Made by a program: the position numbers and the translations under genes
In this document: positions 10,739 to 22,770 of the stretch, piece after piece
Layout of the letters: every line of letters begins with the position of its first letter
How positions within the stretch are numbered: the stretch's first letter is position 1
The notes under the pieces: model-generated
Database searches by the model: none
What the model saw: the letters and a program-made list of their open reading frames with translations, nothing else
Told to the model about the DNA's origin: nothing
Source: Triticum aestivum
Lineage: Eukaryota; Streptophyta; Magnoliopsida; Poales; Poaceae
Length of the DNA stretch: 64,000 nt
Assembly (NCBI RefSeq): GCF_018294505.1
Contig: NC_057809.1
Span: 510,612,741 to 510,676,740, forward strand
Reading direction: 5' to 3'

Positions 10739-11079
10739 TTCAGCTCCCCTGCCGTTCATGCGGCACCTGGACATCACCTAAGAGAAACATGAGTAAAGAT
10801 CAAGGAGCCGCTTGATTGACGCACGGACCGGCAGGAAACTCGCTCGCATCAGACTCATGATTGGAAACATAGTTAAAAATCTGATCTTAGCCAATTAGAC
10901 TCATATGAACAATAGATCGAGAGAGAAACCCAACGGCGCGGTGAAAAAGATAGATTCGACGGGCTGTGTGGCTCACCTTTGGCCTTCGGTTGCGGAGCGG
11001 CCATGGATGCTTGTTGTTTCGGCTCCGAAACGGAACATAGCGGAGCGGTGACCTTCGATTCCTCCGATCCAGGCGGCAT
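10739..11079 (-). pseudogene. captured 5' gene fragment: start codon, exon 1, intron, start of exon 2
   Basis: On the minus strand an ATG at 11079 opens the frame MPPGSEESKVTAPLCSVSEP, which runs to a donor AAAG|GTGAGC at 10977/10976. About 200 bases on, TTTCTCTTAG precedes GTGATGTCCAGG at 10777. Joining the two keeps the frame for a dozen codons and then meets TGA at about 10740, so the exon 2 portion is broken or belongs to another gene. The GC-rich composition and upstream sequence are typical of grass first exons. The gene is not recognised. Confidence 0.4.
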
Positions 11080-12490
11080 CGCGTGGGCGTTGGAGAGCGA
11101 GAGGAGCGGAGGAGCGGTTGGTGATGGCTCCGTACGCCGGCATGCGTGCCTCCTCTGGGACGGTAGTGGTAGGGAGTTTTCATATGGGAGAAATTGACAT
11201 GCAGGGATTAGCGTGATTGATGGGATTAGCGTGAGCTGGCGCGTGGAATTTTTCTCCGCCGGTGGAGCACGTTCAGTCATTCTAAATTGATAGGTACACA
11301 TTTGAATCGGAATTAAATTAATCATAACCATTAGATTTTATTCAGTGGGTTTAATCTAACGGTGCTAATCAATCTGGGTACATCTGTTGTGTGGCTTTAA
11401 GAAAGAATTAGTTCGATTGTTTAATAGTAGTATAGATATGCAAAAGAAGAAAGATGTGGATAATGATATTGTTAAATTGAATCTATTTCCGTTTTCTCTT
11501 AGAGATCGTGCTAAAACTTGGTTTTCTTCTTTGCCTAAAAATAGTATTTATTCTTGGAACAAGTGCAAAGATGCTTTTATCTCTAAGTATTTTCTTCCCG
11601 CTAAAATCATCTCCCTTAGAAACGATATCATGAACTTTAAGCAACTAGATCATGAGCATGTTGCACAAGCTTGGGAGAGGATGAAATTAATGATACGTAA
11701 TTGCCCTACTCATGGTTTGAATTTATGGATGATCATACAATTTTTTTATGCTGGATTGAATTTTGCTTCTACAAATCTTTTAGATTCAGCCATGGGAGAC
11801 ACTTTTATGGAAATCACTTTAGGAGAAGCTACCAAACTCCTAGATAATGTTATGGTTAATTATTCTCAATGGCACACCGAAAGATCTACTAGTAAAAAGG
11901 TTCATGCTATAGAAGAAATTAATGTTTTGAGTGGAAAGATGGATGAACTTATGAAATTGTTTGCTAATAAGAGTGTTTCTTCTAATCCTAATGATATACC
12001 TTTGTCTACTTTGATTGAGAATAATAATGAATCTATGGATGTGAATTTTTTTGGTAGGAACAATTTTGGTAACAACGCGTATAGAGGAAAATTTAATCCT
12101 AGGCCATTTCCTAGTAATTCCTCTAATAATTATGGTAATTCCTACACCAATTCTTATGGAAATTATAATAAGATACCCTCTGATTTTGAATCTAGTATTA
12201 AAGAATTTATTAGTTCACAAAAGAGTTTCAATGCTTTGATCGAAGAAAAATTGTCTAAGATTGATGAGTTGGCTAGGAACGTGGATAGAATTTCTCTTAA
12301 TGTTGATTCTTTGAAACTTCGATTTATTACACCTAAGCATGATATCAATGAGTCTCCCAAAGCCATGAGAATTTCCATTGATGAGTGCAAAGAAAGAACC
12401 GCTAGGATGCGTGCTAAAAAAATTCTTTATAAAAGCGTGTTCTTCTAGTTTTGATGATAATAAGGATGAAGATCTAAAAGTGATTGATGT

Positions 12491-14207
12491 TGTTGGAAAT
12501 ATGCCCTAGAGGCAATAATAAAAGCATTATTATTATATTTCCTTGTTCATGATAATTGTCTTTATTCATGTTATAATTGTGTTATCCAGAAATCGTAATA
12601 CATGTGTGAATAACAGACACCAACATGTCCCTAGTAAGCCTCTAGTTGACTAGCTCGTTGATCAACAGATAGTCATGGTTTCCTGACTATGGACACTGGA
12701 TGTCATTGATAACGAGATCACATCATTAGGAGAATGATGTGATGGACAAGACCCAATCCTAAACATAGCACAAGATCGTATAGTTCGTTTGCTAGAGTTT
12801 TCCAATGTCAAGTATCCTTTCCTTAGACCATGAGATCGTGTGACTCCCGGATACCGTAGGAGTGCTTTGGGTATACCAAACGTCACAACGTAACTGGGTG
12901 ACTATAAAGGTAGACTACGGGTATCTCCGAAAGTGTCTGTTGGGTTGACACGGATCAAGACTGGGATTTGTCACTCCGTATGACGGAGAGGTATCACCAG
13001 GCCCACTCGGTAATGCATCATCATAATGAGCTCAAAGTGACCAAGTGTCTGGTCACGGGATCATGCATTACGGTACGAGTAAAGTGACTTGCCGGTAACG
13101 AGATTGAACAAGGTATTGGGATACCGACGATCGAATCTCGGGCAAGTAACATATCGATTGACAAAGGGAATTGCATACGGGGTTGATTGAATCCTCGACA
13201 TCGTGGTTCATCCGATGAGATCATCGTGGAGCATGTGGGAGCCAACATGGGTATCCAGATCCCGCTATTGGTTATTGACCGGAGAGTCGTCTCGGTCATG
13301 TCTGCTTGTCTCCCGAACCCGTAGGGTCTACACACTTAAGGTTCGGTAACGCTAGGGTTGTGAAGATATGTATATGCAGTAACCCGAATGTTGTTCGGAG
13401 TCCCGGATGAGATCCCGGACGTCACGAGGAGTTCCGGAATGGTCCGGAGGTAAAGAATTATATATAGGAAGTGCTGTTTCGGCCATCGGGACAAGTTTCG
13501 GGGTTATCGGTATTGTACCGGGACCACCGGAGGGGTCCCGGGGGCCCACCGGGTGGGGCCACCTGTCCCGGGGGGCCACATGGGCTGTAGGGGGTGCTCC
13601 TTGGCCTAGATGGGCCAAGGGCACCAGCCCCAAAAGCCCATGCGCCTAGGGTTCCACTTAAGGGAAGAGTCCCAATGGTGGAAGGCACCTCTAGGTGCCT
13701 TGGGGGGGAGGGAAACCTCCCCTTGGCTGCCGCACCTAGGAGATTGGATCTCCTAGGCTGGCGCACCACCCCCCTTGGCCCTCCTATATATAGTGGGGGA
13801 GAGGAGGGACTTGACACACCAGCCTTGGCGCCTCCCTCTCTCCCCGTTACATCTCTCTCTCGTAGTATAGGCGAAGCCCTGCTACTGTGACGCCCTGCAT
13901 CCACCACCACGCCGTCGTGCTGCTGGATCTTCATCAACCTCTCCTTCCCCTTGCTGGATCAAGAAGGAGGAGACGTCTCCCGTCCCGTACGTGTGTTGAA
14001 CGCGGAGGTGCCGTCCGTTCGGCGCTTGGTCATCGGTGATTTGGATCACGTCGTGTTCGACTACATCATCCCCGTTCTTTGAACGCTTCCGCTCGCGATC
14101 TACAAACGTATGTAGATGCATCCGATGACTCGTTGCTAGATGAACTCCTAGATGGATCTTGGTGAAACGAGTAGGAAAATTTTTGTTTTCTGCAACGTTC
14201 TCCAACA
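12491..14207 (+). mobile_element. Angela solo LTR
   Basis: A 1,717-bp LTR starts TGTTGGAAATATGCCCTAG and ends AACGTTCTCCAACA, flanked on both sides by the perfect duplication GATGT (12486-12490 and 14208-14212). No internal domain is present, so LTR-LTR recombination removed the rest of an Angela (Ty1-copia) element. A TATA box (13785-13793) follows the GC-rich U3 end. Removing the LTR restores the Athila-type frame across VIDV|SPIKS. It lies in plus orientation relative to the usual Angela LTR. Confidence 0.95.
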
Positions 14208-14212
14208 GATGT

Positions 14213-15034
14213 GTCTCCTATTAAATCTTTGTTTTGCAATATGAATCTTGATAAGGATGGGACCGGAGATGAGTCAACTTTAGTTATAAGGCGTCCCAAT
14301 GATTTGGAGTTTTTAGATCTTGATGCAAAAATTGGTAAAAGTGTGTTTGGAGAGGTCAAAACTTTACATAGCAATGAACTCACGATTTTGGATTTCAATG
14401 AATTTATTTATGATAATTGCTCTTTGATAGATTGTATTTCCTTGTTGCAATCCGTGCTAAATTCTCCACATGCTTATAGTCAAAATAAAGCTTTTACCAA
14501 ACATATCGTTGACGCTTTAATGCAATCTTATGAAGAAAAGCTTGAATTAGAAGTTTCTATCCCTAGAAAACTTCTTGATGAGTGGGAACCTACTATTAAA
14601 ATTAAAATTAAAGATAATGAATGCTATGCTTTATGTGATTTGGGTGCTAGCGTTTCCATGATTCCAAAAACTTTGTGTGATGTGTTAGGTTTCCGTGAAT
14701 TTGATGATTGTTATTTAATTTGCACCTCGAGGATTCCACTATTAAGAAACCTGTGGGAAGGATTAATTATGTTCTTATTGTTTCAAATAGGAATTATGTG
14801 CCCGTAGATTTCATTGTCCTTGACATTGATTGCAATCCTACATGTCCCATTATTTTTGGTAGACCTTTTCTTAGAACGATTGGTGCAATTATTGATATGG
14901 AAGAAGGGAATATTAGATTCCAAATTCCGTTAAGGAAAGGAATGAAACACTTTCCTAGAAAGAAAATTAAATTACCTTATGAAACTATTATGAGAGCCAC
15001 TTATGGATTGCATACCAAAGATGATAATACCTAG
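14213..15034 (+). pseudogene. Athila-type gag C-terminus and aspartic protease
   Basis: This continues the frame interrupted by the solo LTR. A linker region (14213-14570) is followed by the retropepsin-like core with CDLGASVSMIPKTLCDVLGF (about 14633-14690), where DLGA is the protease active-site box. A one-base frame change near 14715-14720 separates this from the second half in frame 14708-15034, which has PVDFIVLDIDCNPTCPIIFG and RPFLRTIGAIIDMEEGNIRF. The C-terminus is Lys/Arg-rich. No RT follows, so the polyprotein ends with the protease. Confidence 0.85.
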
Positions 15035-17829
15035 ATCTATTCTTGCTTTTATGCCTAGCTAGGGGCATTAAACGATAGCGCTTGTTGGGAGGCAACCCAA
15101 TTTTATTTTTGTTTCTTGCTTTTTGGTTCTGTTTAGTAATAAATAATTCATATAGACGCTGTTTTTATATGGTTTTATACTTTTAATTTGTGTTTGTGCC
15201 AAGTAGAACCTTTGGGAAGACTTGGGGGAAGTTTTTGCGATCTTGCTGTAAAAAACAGAAACTTTAGCGCTCACGAGATTTGCTGCCATTTTTTACTGGA
15301 CAGTGCGATTAGGTTGATTATTTTTGAAGATGATTAATATACAAATTCCTCACGTCCACCAATTTATTTCAGAATTTTTGGGGTTACGGATGTATTCGAA
15401 ACCTACAGATTACTACAGACTGTTCTGTCTTTGACAGATTCTGTTTTTCGTGTGTTGTTTGCTTATTTTGATGAATCTATGGCTAGTATCGGATGGTATG
15501 AACCATAGAGAAGTTGGAATAAAGTAGGTTTAACACCAATATAGATAAATAATGAGTTTATTACAGTACTTTAAGTGGTGGTTTGTTTTTTTTGTACAAA
15601 TGGAGCTCATGAGATTTTCTGTTGGGTTTTGTGTTGTGAAGTTTTCAAGTTTTTGATGAAGATTTGATGGATTATGGAATAAGGAGTGGCAAGATCCTAA
15701 GCTTGGGGATGCCCCGGAAGGCATCCCCTCTTTCGTCTTCGTCCATCGGTAACTTTACTTGAGGCTATATTTTTATTCACCACATGATATGTGTTTTGCT
15801 TGGAGCGTCTTGTATGATTTGAGTCTTTGCCTTTTAGTTTACCACAATCATACTTTCTGTACACACCTTTTTGAAGAGACACACATGAATTGGATCAGAA
15901 TACTCTATGTGCTTCACTTATATCTTTTGAGCTAGATAATTTTGCTCTAGTGCTTCACTTATATCTTTTAGAGCACGGTGGTGGTTTTATTTCATAGAAA
16001 TTATTTATCTCTCATGCTTCACTTATATTATTTTGAGAGTCCTTTAGAACAACATGGTAGTTTGCTTTGGCAATAAAATTGGTCCTAATATGATAGGAAT
16101 CCAAGATCGGTATAATAAAACTTTCATAAAATGTGCATTGAATACTATGAGAAGTTTGATACTTGATAATTATTTTGAGATATGAAGATGGTGATATTAG
16201 AGTTGTGCTAGTTGAGTAGTTGTGAATTTGAGAAATACTTGTGTCGAAGATTGCAAGTCCCGTAGCATGCACGTATGGTAACCGTTGTGTAACAAATTTG
16301 AAACACGATGTGTTCTTTGATTGTCTTCCTTATGAGTGGCAGTCGGGGACGAGCGATGGTCTTTTCCTACCAATCTATCCTCTTAGGAGCATGCGTGTAA
16401 TGCTTGATTTTTGATGACTTGTAGATTTTTGCAATAAGTATGTGAGTTCTTTATGATTAATGTTGAGTCCATGGATTATACGCACTCTCACCTTTCCATC
16501 ATTGCTAGCCTCTTCGGTACCGTGCATTGCCCTTTCTTACCTTGAGAGTTGGTGCAAACTTCGCCGGTGCATCCAAACCCCGTGATATGATACGCTCTGT
16601 CACACATAAACCTTCTTATATATTCCACAAAACAGCCACCATACCTACATATTCTGGCATTTCCATAGCCATTCCGAGATATATTGCCATGCAACTTTCC
16701 ACTGTTTCATTTATGACACGCTTCATCATTGTCATATTGCCTTGCATAATCATGTAGTTGACATCGTATTTGTGGCAAAGACACCATGCATAATTTATCA
16801 TACATGTCACTCTTGATTCATTGCCCTTCCCGGTATACCGCCGGAGGCATTCATATAGAGTCATATTTTGTTCTAATATCGAGTTGTAATCATTGAGTTG
16901 TAAATAAATAGAAGTGTGATGATCATCATTAATAGAGCATTGTCCCAAATTAAAAAAAAGAGAAAAAGAAAGGCCAAATAAAAAAAGAAAAGGCCCAAAA
17001 AAGGAAAAAAAGAAAAAAAAGAAAAAGGAAATAAAAAAGGGACAATGCTACTATCGTTTTCCCACACTTGTGCTTCAAAGTAGCACCATGATCTTTATGA
17101 TAGAGAGTCTCTTGTTTTCTCACTTTCATATACTAGTGGGAATTTTTCATTATAGAACTTGGCTTGTATATTCCAACAACAGGCTTCCTCGATTGCCCTA
17201 GGTCTTTGTGAGCAAGCAAGTTGGATGCACACCCACTTAGTTTCTTTTGTTGAGCTTTCATACATTTATAACTCTAGTGCATCCGTTGCATGGCAATCCC
17301 TACTCCTTGCATTGACATCAATTGATGGGCATCTCCCTAGCTCGTTGATTAGCCGCGTCGATGTGAGACTTTATCCTTTTTGTCTTCTCCACACAACCCC
17401 CGTCATTATATTCTATTCCACCCATAGTGCTATATCCATGGCTCACGCTCATGTATTGCGTGAAAATTGAAAAAAGTTTGAGATTACTAAAGTATGAAAC
17501 AATTGCTTGGCTTGTCATCAGGGTTGTGCATGATGAGAGCATTCTTGTGTGACGAAAATGGAGCATGACCAAACTATATGATTTTGTAGGGATGAACTTT
17601 CTTTTGCCATGTTATTTTGAGAAGACAAGATTTCTTAGTTAGTATGCTTGAAATATTATTATTTTTATGTCAATATTAAAATTTTGTCTTGAATCTCTCG
17701 GATCTGAATATTCATGCCACAATAAATAAAATTACATTGAGAATTATGCTAGGTAGTATTCCACATCAAAAATTCTGTTTTTATCATTTACCTACTCGAG
17801 GACGAGCATGAATTAAGCTTAGGGATGCT
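15035..17829 (+). other. long noncoding 3' region of the Athila-type element, with hairpins and polypurine tract
   Basis: About 2.8 kb without credible coding frames separates the protease from the 3' LTR. Visible structures are an inverted repeat TTGGGAGGCAACCCAA (about 15083-15101), a stronger one GGGGATGCC/GGCATCCCC (15705-15728), a purine-only A/G stretch (about 16950-17040), and the terminal AGCTTAGGGATGCT (17816-17829), which ends at the LTR and is the likely polypurine primer. In an intact element RT and integrase would lie here. Confidence 0.75.
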
Positions 17830-18474
17830 TGATACGTCTCCAACGTATCTATAATTTTTTATTGTTCCATGCTATTATATTATCTGTTTTGGATGTTTAA
17901 TGGGATTTATTATACACTTTTATATTATTTTTGGACTAACCTACTAACCCAAGGCCCTGTGCAAATTGCTGTTTTTTTCCTATTTCAGTGTTTCGCAGAA
18001 AAGGAATATCAAACAGAATCCAAATGGAATAAAACCTTCGGGAGAGTTATTTTTGGAATAAACTTGATCCAAGGGACTTGAAGTAGACGTCAAGAAAGGA
18101 GCGAGGAGGCCACTAGGCAGGGAGGCGCGCCTGCCCCCCTGGGCGCGCCCCACCCTCGTGGGCCCCTTGCAGCTCCACCGACATACTTCTTCCTCCTATA
18201 TATATCCATATACCCCAAAAACATCCAGGAGCACCACGAAACCCTATTTCCACCGCCTCAACCTTCTGTACCCAAGATATCCCATCTTGGGGCCTTTTCC
18301 GGAGCTCCGCCGGAGGGAATCGATCACGGAGGGCTTCTACATCAACACCATAGCCTCTCCGATGATGTGTGAGTAGTTTACCACAGACCTTCAGGTCTAT
18401 ACTTATTAGCTAGATGACTTCTTCTCTCTCTTTGGATCTCAATACAAAGTTCTCCTCGGTTCTCTTGTAGATCT
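17830..18474 (+). repeat. 3' LTR of the Athila-type element, first part
   Basis: Starts TGATACGTCTCCAACG and parallels 3671 onward, with the TATA box at 18197-18205. It is interrupted after TAGATCT by a CACTA element at 18475. The matching 5' LTR reads straight through at that point. Confidence 0.93.
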
Positions 18475-19087
18475 CACTACTAGGAAAAGGCTTGCTAGTG
18501 GCGCACTTGTTTTGGCTACTAATGGCGCACTACAGGTGCACCACTAGTATCACAGCATTAGAATTTTTTACTAATGGCACACCATAGGTGCGCCATTAGT
18601 ATCTGGTATACTAATGGCGCACTAGTATATCCCGCGGTGCACCATTATGCCTCCCAGGGGGGCATATTTACCCATGTGCTCTGGCTTACTAATGGCGTAC
18701 TAGTTGATGATGCGCCACTAGTGTGCTTTTTGCAGTGCACCACTAAAGTGCTGAATGGTGCGCCACTAGTATGAATATTAGGGATTTTTTTTTCTTTTCT
18801 GATATTTGCACAGGTTACAAAACATATTACTGCACAGAATATAGAGAGCACAACATATAAACAACAGATTTATCGAATGCAATAGAAGATTAGTCTCCGA
18901 ATACAATTCATCATATTAGTCTCCGAATTTAAAATACCGAACAAAGTTAGAATATTACAAGTCTCGAGACCGCAAGTTGCGAGTTTGTCGAAAGTAATGC
19001 TGCATTCGGAGATATTTGAGAGATGTGTCCTCTCTTATCTCCGTGCTACTGCTACTGCTATGCCTAAACATGACCTAAATACCCTAT

Positions 19088-20287
19088 TTAAGGTAAAATA
19101 GCATAAAACAAAATAGACCCTGACTCTCCATTATGGAGAATGGAGATCATCCTATCTCCAATTCTTGCGCTTCGCTTCCTTTTGCTTCCAAGATCCTCCT
19201 TACGAGTGTCCATACATTTTTTCCATCCTTTTATTTGCATGTCTCCACTTCTTTTTGAAATCTGGTATGGACAGTTGAGATTCGTAGGATGACCTGGCAG
19301 TATGTTCAAAACATTAAGGCTACCTTTCTGATACATCAAATGAGGCACATAATTCTCTAGGATTATTTGTTGAAAAACATAGTAATAACTTCATAGTTAG
19401 CAATGATGTACTAGTTTTAGAAGTATGCAAAAGATGCATGGATGTCGTAATAGTAAAAATTCTTACCAGGGTATCTCCATGGTAGTTACCGTAGTTCAAC
19501 ACATGCACTAGTGGCACGTCTTGACCATAATGTTGAGGAGTTTGATTGTAGATATTGTAATTCTCAATGTCAGTACAAAATCCGACCAGATGATTTTTCT
19601 CCTTGTAAGTTAATTCGAAGCCATCGGTGTAGTGGGTTTTGTCTACCATCTCCCGCACATTCTTTGAAGAATGAACATAAGCTGTCAATGGAAATAAGCT
19701 GTCAACTATTTTGAAATGAACAATATAAATTAGTTAATAATTAACTATGTTTGAGAAACTCACATAGCGGTAGAACTGGAGGCGTATCAACAAGGACCCA
19801 AATGTCCATATTGTCTTGGTCGATGTCAGGATCACCAAGATCCATGGTGACAAGCATACCCTCATCAAAACCATACATCTTGCAAAATGCTTCCCAGTTT
19901 TTGCAACCAAAATGGGTTATGCTCCAAGAATTATACAGATTTACTTCAAAATCCACATCGTGATGAGTCCTTAGGTGAATTTTCTTTGTTTCAGAATTTT
20001 CATGGTCTTCAAAATCCATCCTCTCCAAGACATAGCGTCTTGCATGGCATGTGATAAGCTATACTCGAATTGTAAAAGATGAAAATTACACGTTGAAATA
20101 GTTGAAGTCATGCTTAATTATGAAAATAACACTTGTCGTCGTTGTGTACCGTTTCAACTTTGAAGGTCTCCTCAAGCTTAATGCTGAAGCGCTGATCATC
20201 ATCCAGGTGAGGCCTGTCGCACAGACCTCAATCGTCGTGGCACCAGCCGCACTCCCCCGGGAGACTTTCGTCGTCCGATGACAACAT
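19088..20287 (-). pseudogene. four-exon accessory gene of the CACTA element, unknown function
   Basis: The minus-strand model is 20287-20150, 20058-19764, 19681-19467 and 19354-19088. All introns are GT-AG (donors GTACAC, GTGAGT, GTAAGA; acceptors GTATAG, TTGACAG, CTAGAG). The exons sum to 915 nt and stay in phase, giving a 304-residue plan. Exon 1 starts MLSSDDESLPGECGWCHDD and then has an in-frame TGA at codon 20 (a Cys codon would fit the Cys-rich context), which makes it a pseudogene. Exon 2 has WSITHFGCKNWEAFCKMYGF and DEGMLVTMDLGDPDIDQDN, faintly like the end of a plant B3 DNA-binding domain. I recall similar proteins as repeat-associated uncharacterised products in Triticeae. It may bind element DNA, but that is inference. 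Confidence 0.65.
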
Positions 20288-20810
20288 TTCTACGTTCATA
20301 ATTCAAAACTACACCATCTCTTGTGTTGGGTCCAATAAGATAATCCACAGTGTGGTGAAAACACGCCCTTCGAACTGGTTTGAGCTATTGGTGAATGGAG
20401 ATGGTCTAAGATTTTCAGTAGTAAGAAGTGAAGTGGTAATTTTGAGAGCAAATGGTTAGGATGAGTGGTTCCTCTTTCCTGTTTAGCTTTACAATAGAAT
20501 ATTGTTAGTCATGCACACTTGTGCATTTTCAGACAGGCCCAATGGAGTTGGCCTAAAAACATTTCTTTCTTTAAGCCTGCTACATCCATCTCAAGTATTT
20601 ATGGTCAAGGGTTAGCAGGGCCATCCAAATAGAATATGTGGTATGGGCTTTTTTAGTAGGTCATCCTACCAGATTAGGGTTTATCGATGACGAGCAACTG
20701 ACATTAGTAATAACTATGGGTTGATATCACACTTCTATATGTATAACACAAGAGGCAGTTGATCCTACTTAATTAAGTACTAAGATATCCCGACCCATGC
20801 ATTAGTCGCA

Positions 20811-20906
20811 AGTACCCCATATGTCCTATTTTTAGCAAAGTCATGCTAAAATTCACGGAAATTTTTAGCATGACCTTTGCTGAAAATAGGACATTATGGA
20901 GTACCC
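20811..20906. repeat. near-perfect foldback (about 96 bp) inside the CACTA element
   Basis: The left arm, from AGTACCCCATATGTCC at 20811 to CATGCTAAAA, pairs with the right arm, from TTTTTAGCATGACC to GGAGTACCC near 20906. About 40 bases per arm pair with few mismatches around a loop of about 10 bases. No terminal motif of a named MITE family is visible. The transcript would form a long hairpin. Confidence 0.8.
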
Positions 20907-22584
20907 AAATTTGGCAGAATGGAAGTTAATCGACATTCCGGTAAACTCAAGGGCCTCTCGGGGTACCTGCAAAATCATTATCCCCGCGTAATGAAGTCGC
21001 CAATGGGTCATTTCAGAAGATCACAAGTAGCATCATCACAAGTACAACATCATCACAAGTGAAATACCAGGATGATATAATTAGTGCCCACTGATCACTA
21101 ACAATGGAATTATTTTCCCATCATTCAGCATTCTGATGTCCTAGTATATAGGCATCCACCACAGCAACTTCAAAATGATTCTATGTTTTGGGCATCATGC
21201 ATCAAAAGGTTTCTTGGTTTGATGATCCTTCTACTTCCTGGTTTGGGCATAAGATACAAGGTACATAAACCAACTCTAACCAATTTGAATCTGATATCCC
21301 AGTGAAATTCAGGTAGCATTCTACAAGTTTCAACTACGAGTAGCGTCCTTGGGGCCAACTCTAATCAATTCAACTACGAGTTGCTGATTCGACAACCTAC
21401 AAACTGATGACAAATTTATCTGCCATGACCACATCCAGGAACAGTTCTATTATAACACAATATTTCAGGGAAACACACAAAAGAAAACAATTCTTGTAAT
21501 ACATTGTTAACAGGGCATGGATTTTACTCCTACAGTATCAGTATGAGAGATATTTAGTGCATGCACTCATGAGTATGTCTATGGCTTGTGACAATGTGGC
21601 AAAGTTGTACAAAAGAACTCAACCCTTTTTAGTTGGTACATAATATGTTCCTACATGATGACCATCTGTCTCAAAACATAAAAAAATCATCTCTTTGTTA
21701 ACGAAAAGCAAAGAACCTTCCAATGAATGTAATTTAATTAATGAGGTTTCACTTGACCAACATGCTCAGTCCTATCTTTACTCCACAATTTGAAATATAT
21801 TGCTCATTGGACTTATCTTGAAGAGCTAGCCATGATAAATTCAAATATCAAAATGAATTTAAAATTTCACACTATACCAAGTCTGTAGAAGCCATAATAG
21901 GATTGTTGTGCGTTAATGCACGATTGTGATTACTTTGTACATATATTTTGAATTTTTTGTAAACATATTATGGCACAGAACTTTGTTGTGCTGGTGATCT
22001 ATGTTGTTGTCAATCAATAAAGGCGGTGAAAAACATGCATTTGTCATGAGAAATCCTGAACTATTGAAACATTCATCAATTCATAACAGATGTCACGAAA
22101 ACTACAAGTCTACTAGCATTTAAAATCATGGATGCATCCATGTTTTCCTACAAAAATATGAGCTTGTATTTATTTTTTCTGAACTTGAAAAGAAGGGGAA
22201 GAGGACAGGGTGCGGGGGAGGCGGCGGGGGCGGCGGGGGCGCCGGCGCGGGGGCGGTGGCGGCGTAGTACAGGTTAGCAATGGGGAAGATAGAAAGGGGA
22301 CTGGGGATTTTAGTGGGGGGGAGGGTTAGCAATGGCGCACCACCTAGCGGTGCGCCATTAGTAATTTTTTATAGCAATGGCGCACCTCCTGGCGGTGCGC
22401 CATTAGTAATCTTTTTTTGGATAGCAATGGCGCACCCCTTAGCGTTGCGCCATTAGTAAATTTTTTAGGATTTTTTGTTGCCTAGCGGAGGGCCGGCAGC
22501 AGCGTCTTGAACCCTAGGTCTCGCTCGGGGGGGGGGGGGAAGGGGTGGGTGGTGCGCTCGGCCGATTCCGTTCGGGGGAACCAA

Positions 22585-22770
22585 GCGAGGAGGCGGGGGA
22601 GGGTGCGGGGGGTCGTCGGCGGCGGTGGAGCGGGGGAGGGTGCGGGGGGTCGGCGGCGGCGGTGGAGCGGGGGAGGGTGCGAGGGGTCGTCAGCGGCGGT
22701 GGAGCGAGGGAGGGTGTGTGGGGGTCGTCGTCGGCAGTGGAGCGGGGGAGGGTGCGGGGGGTGCTCGACG
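22585..22770. repeat. GC-rich minisatellite, 37-38 bp period
   Basis: Units containing GTGGAGCGGGGGAGGGTGCG begin at about 22625, 22662, 22700 and 22738, with a less complete unit before. Their G-runs on the plus strand could fold as quadruplexes. The Arg/Gly-rich and Pro-rich frames read through it are by-products of the repeat. Confidence 0.85.

Larger units (their letters stand above)
5659..11436 (-). mobile_element. Helitron (non-autonomous) with captured gene fragments, minus orientation
   Basis: Read on the minus strand, the element starts TCTATACTACTATTAAAC at 11436, which fits the plant Helitron 5' consensus. It ends with a short palindrome (GTGCATTGCACGTGC) followed by CATGCTTACTAG at 5659. 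It lies between host A (5658) and host T (11437) with no target duplication, the A/T insertion rule of Helitrons. Removing it restores the Athila gag frame. A 1.7 kb CACTA is nested inside, leaving about 4.1 kb of Helitron sequence. I see no Rep/helicase coding region; instead there are putative exons flanked by splice sites. Strand is that of the Helitron. Confidence 0.88.
5456..12490 (+). pseudogene. Athila-type gag, split by the Helitron
   Basis: The frame begins with MAQDNTKLCDFFNNNN at 5456 and reads to 5658, where the Helitron interrupts it after the bases TGTGA. It resumes at 11437 with TATGCAAAAGAAG, so the codons for CDMQKKK are restored exactly when the insertion is removed. The gag core follows: LFPFSLRDRAKTWFSSLP, ISLRNDIMNFKQLDHEHV, RMKLMIRNCPTHGLN, then a low-complexity Asn/Gly/Tyr region (about 12045-12170) and a C-terminal helical part. 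A frame change close to the A-run at 12415-12421 ends the open frame at 12448, and the downstream frame continues to the solo LTR at 12491. The product would be the capsid protein of cytoplasmic particles. Confidence 0.88.

Noticed and set aside
10027..10777. Long minus-strand ORFs of 90-175 codons in three frames
   Set aside because: Overlapping open frames arise from high GC content. Only short FAS1-like blocks within them, in different frames, look like real protein.
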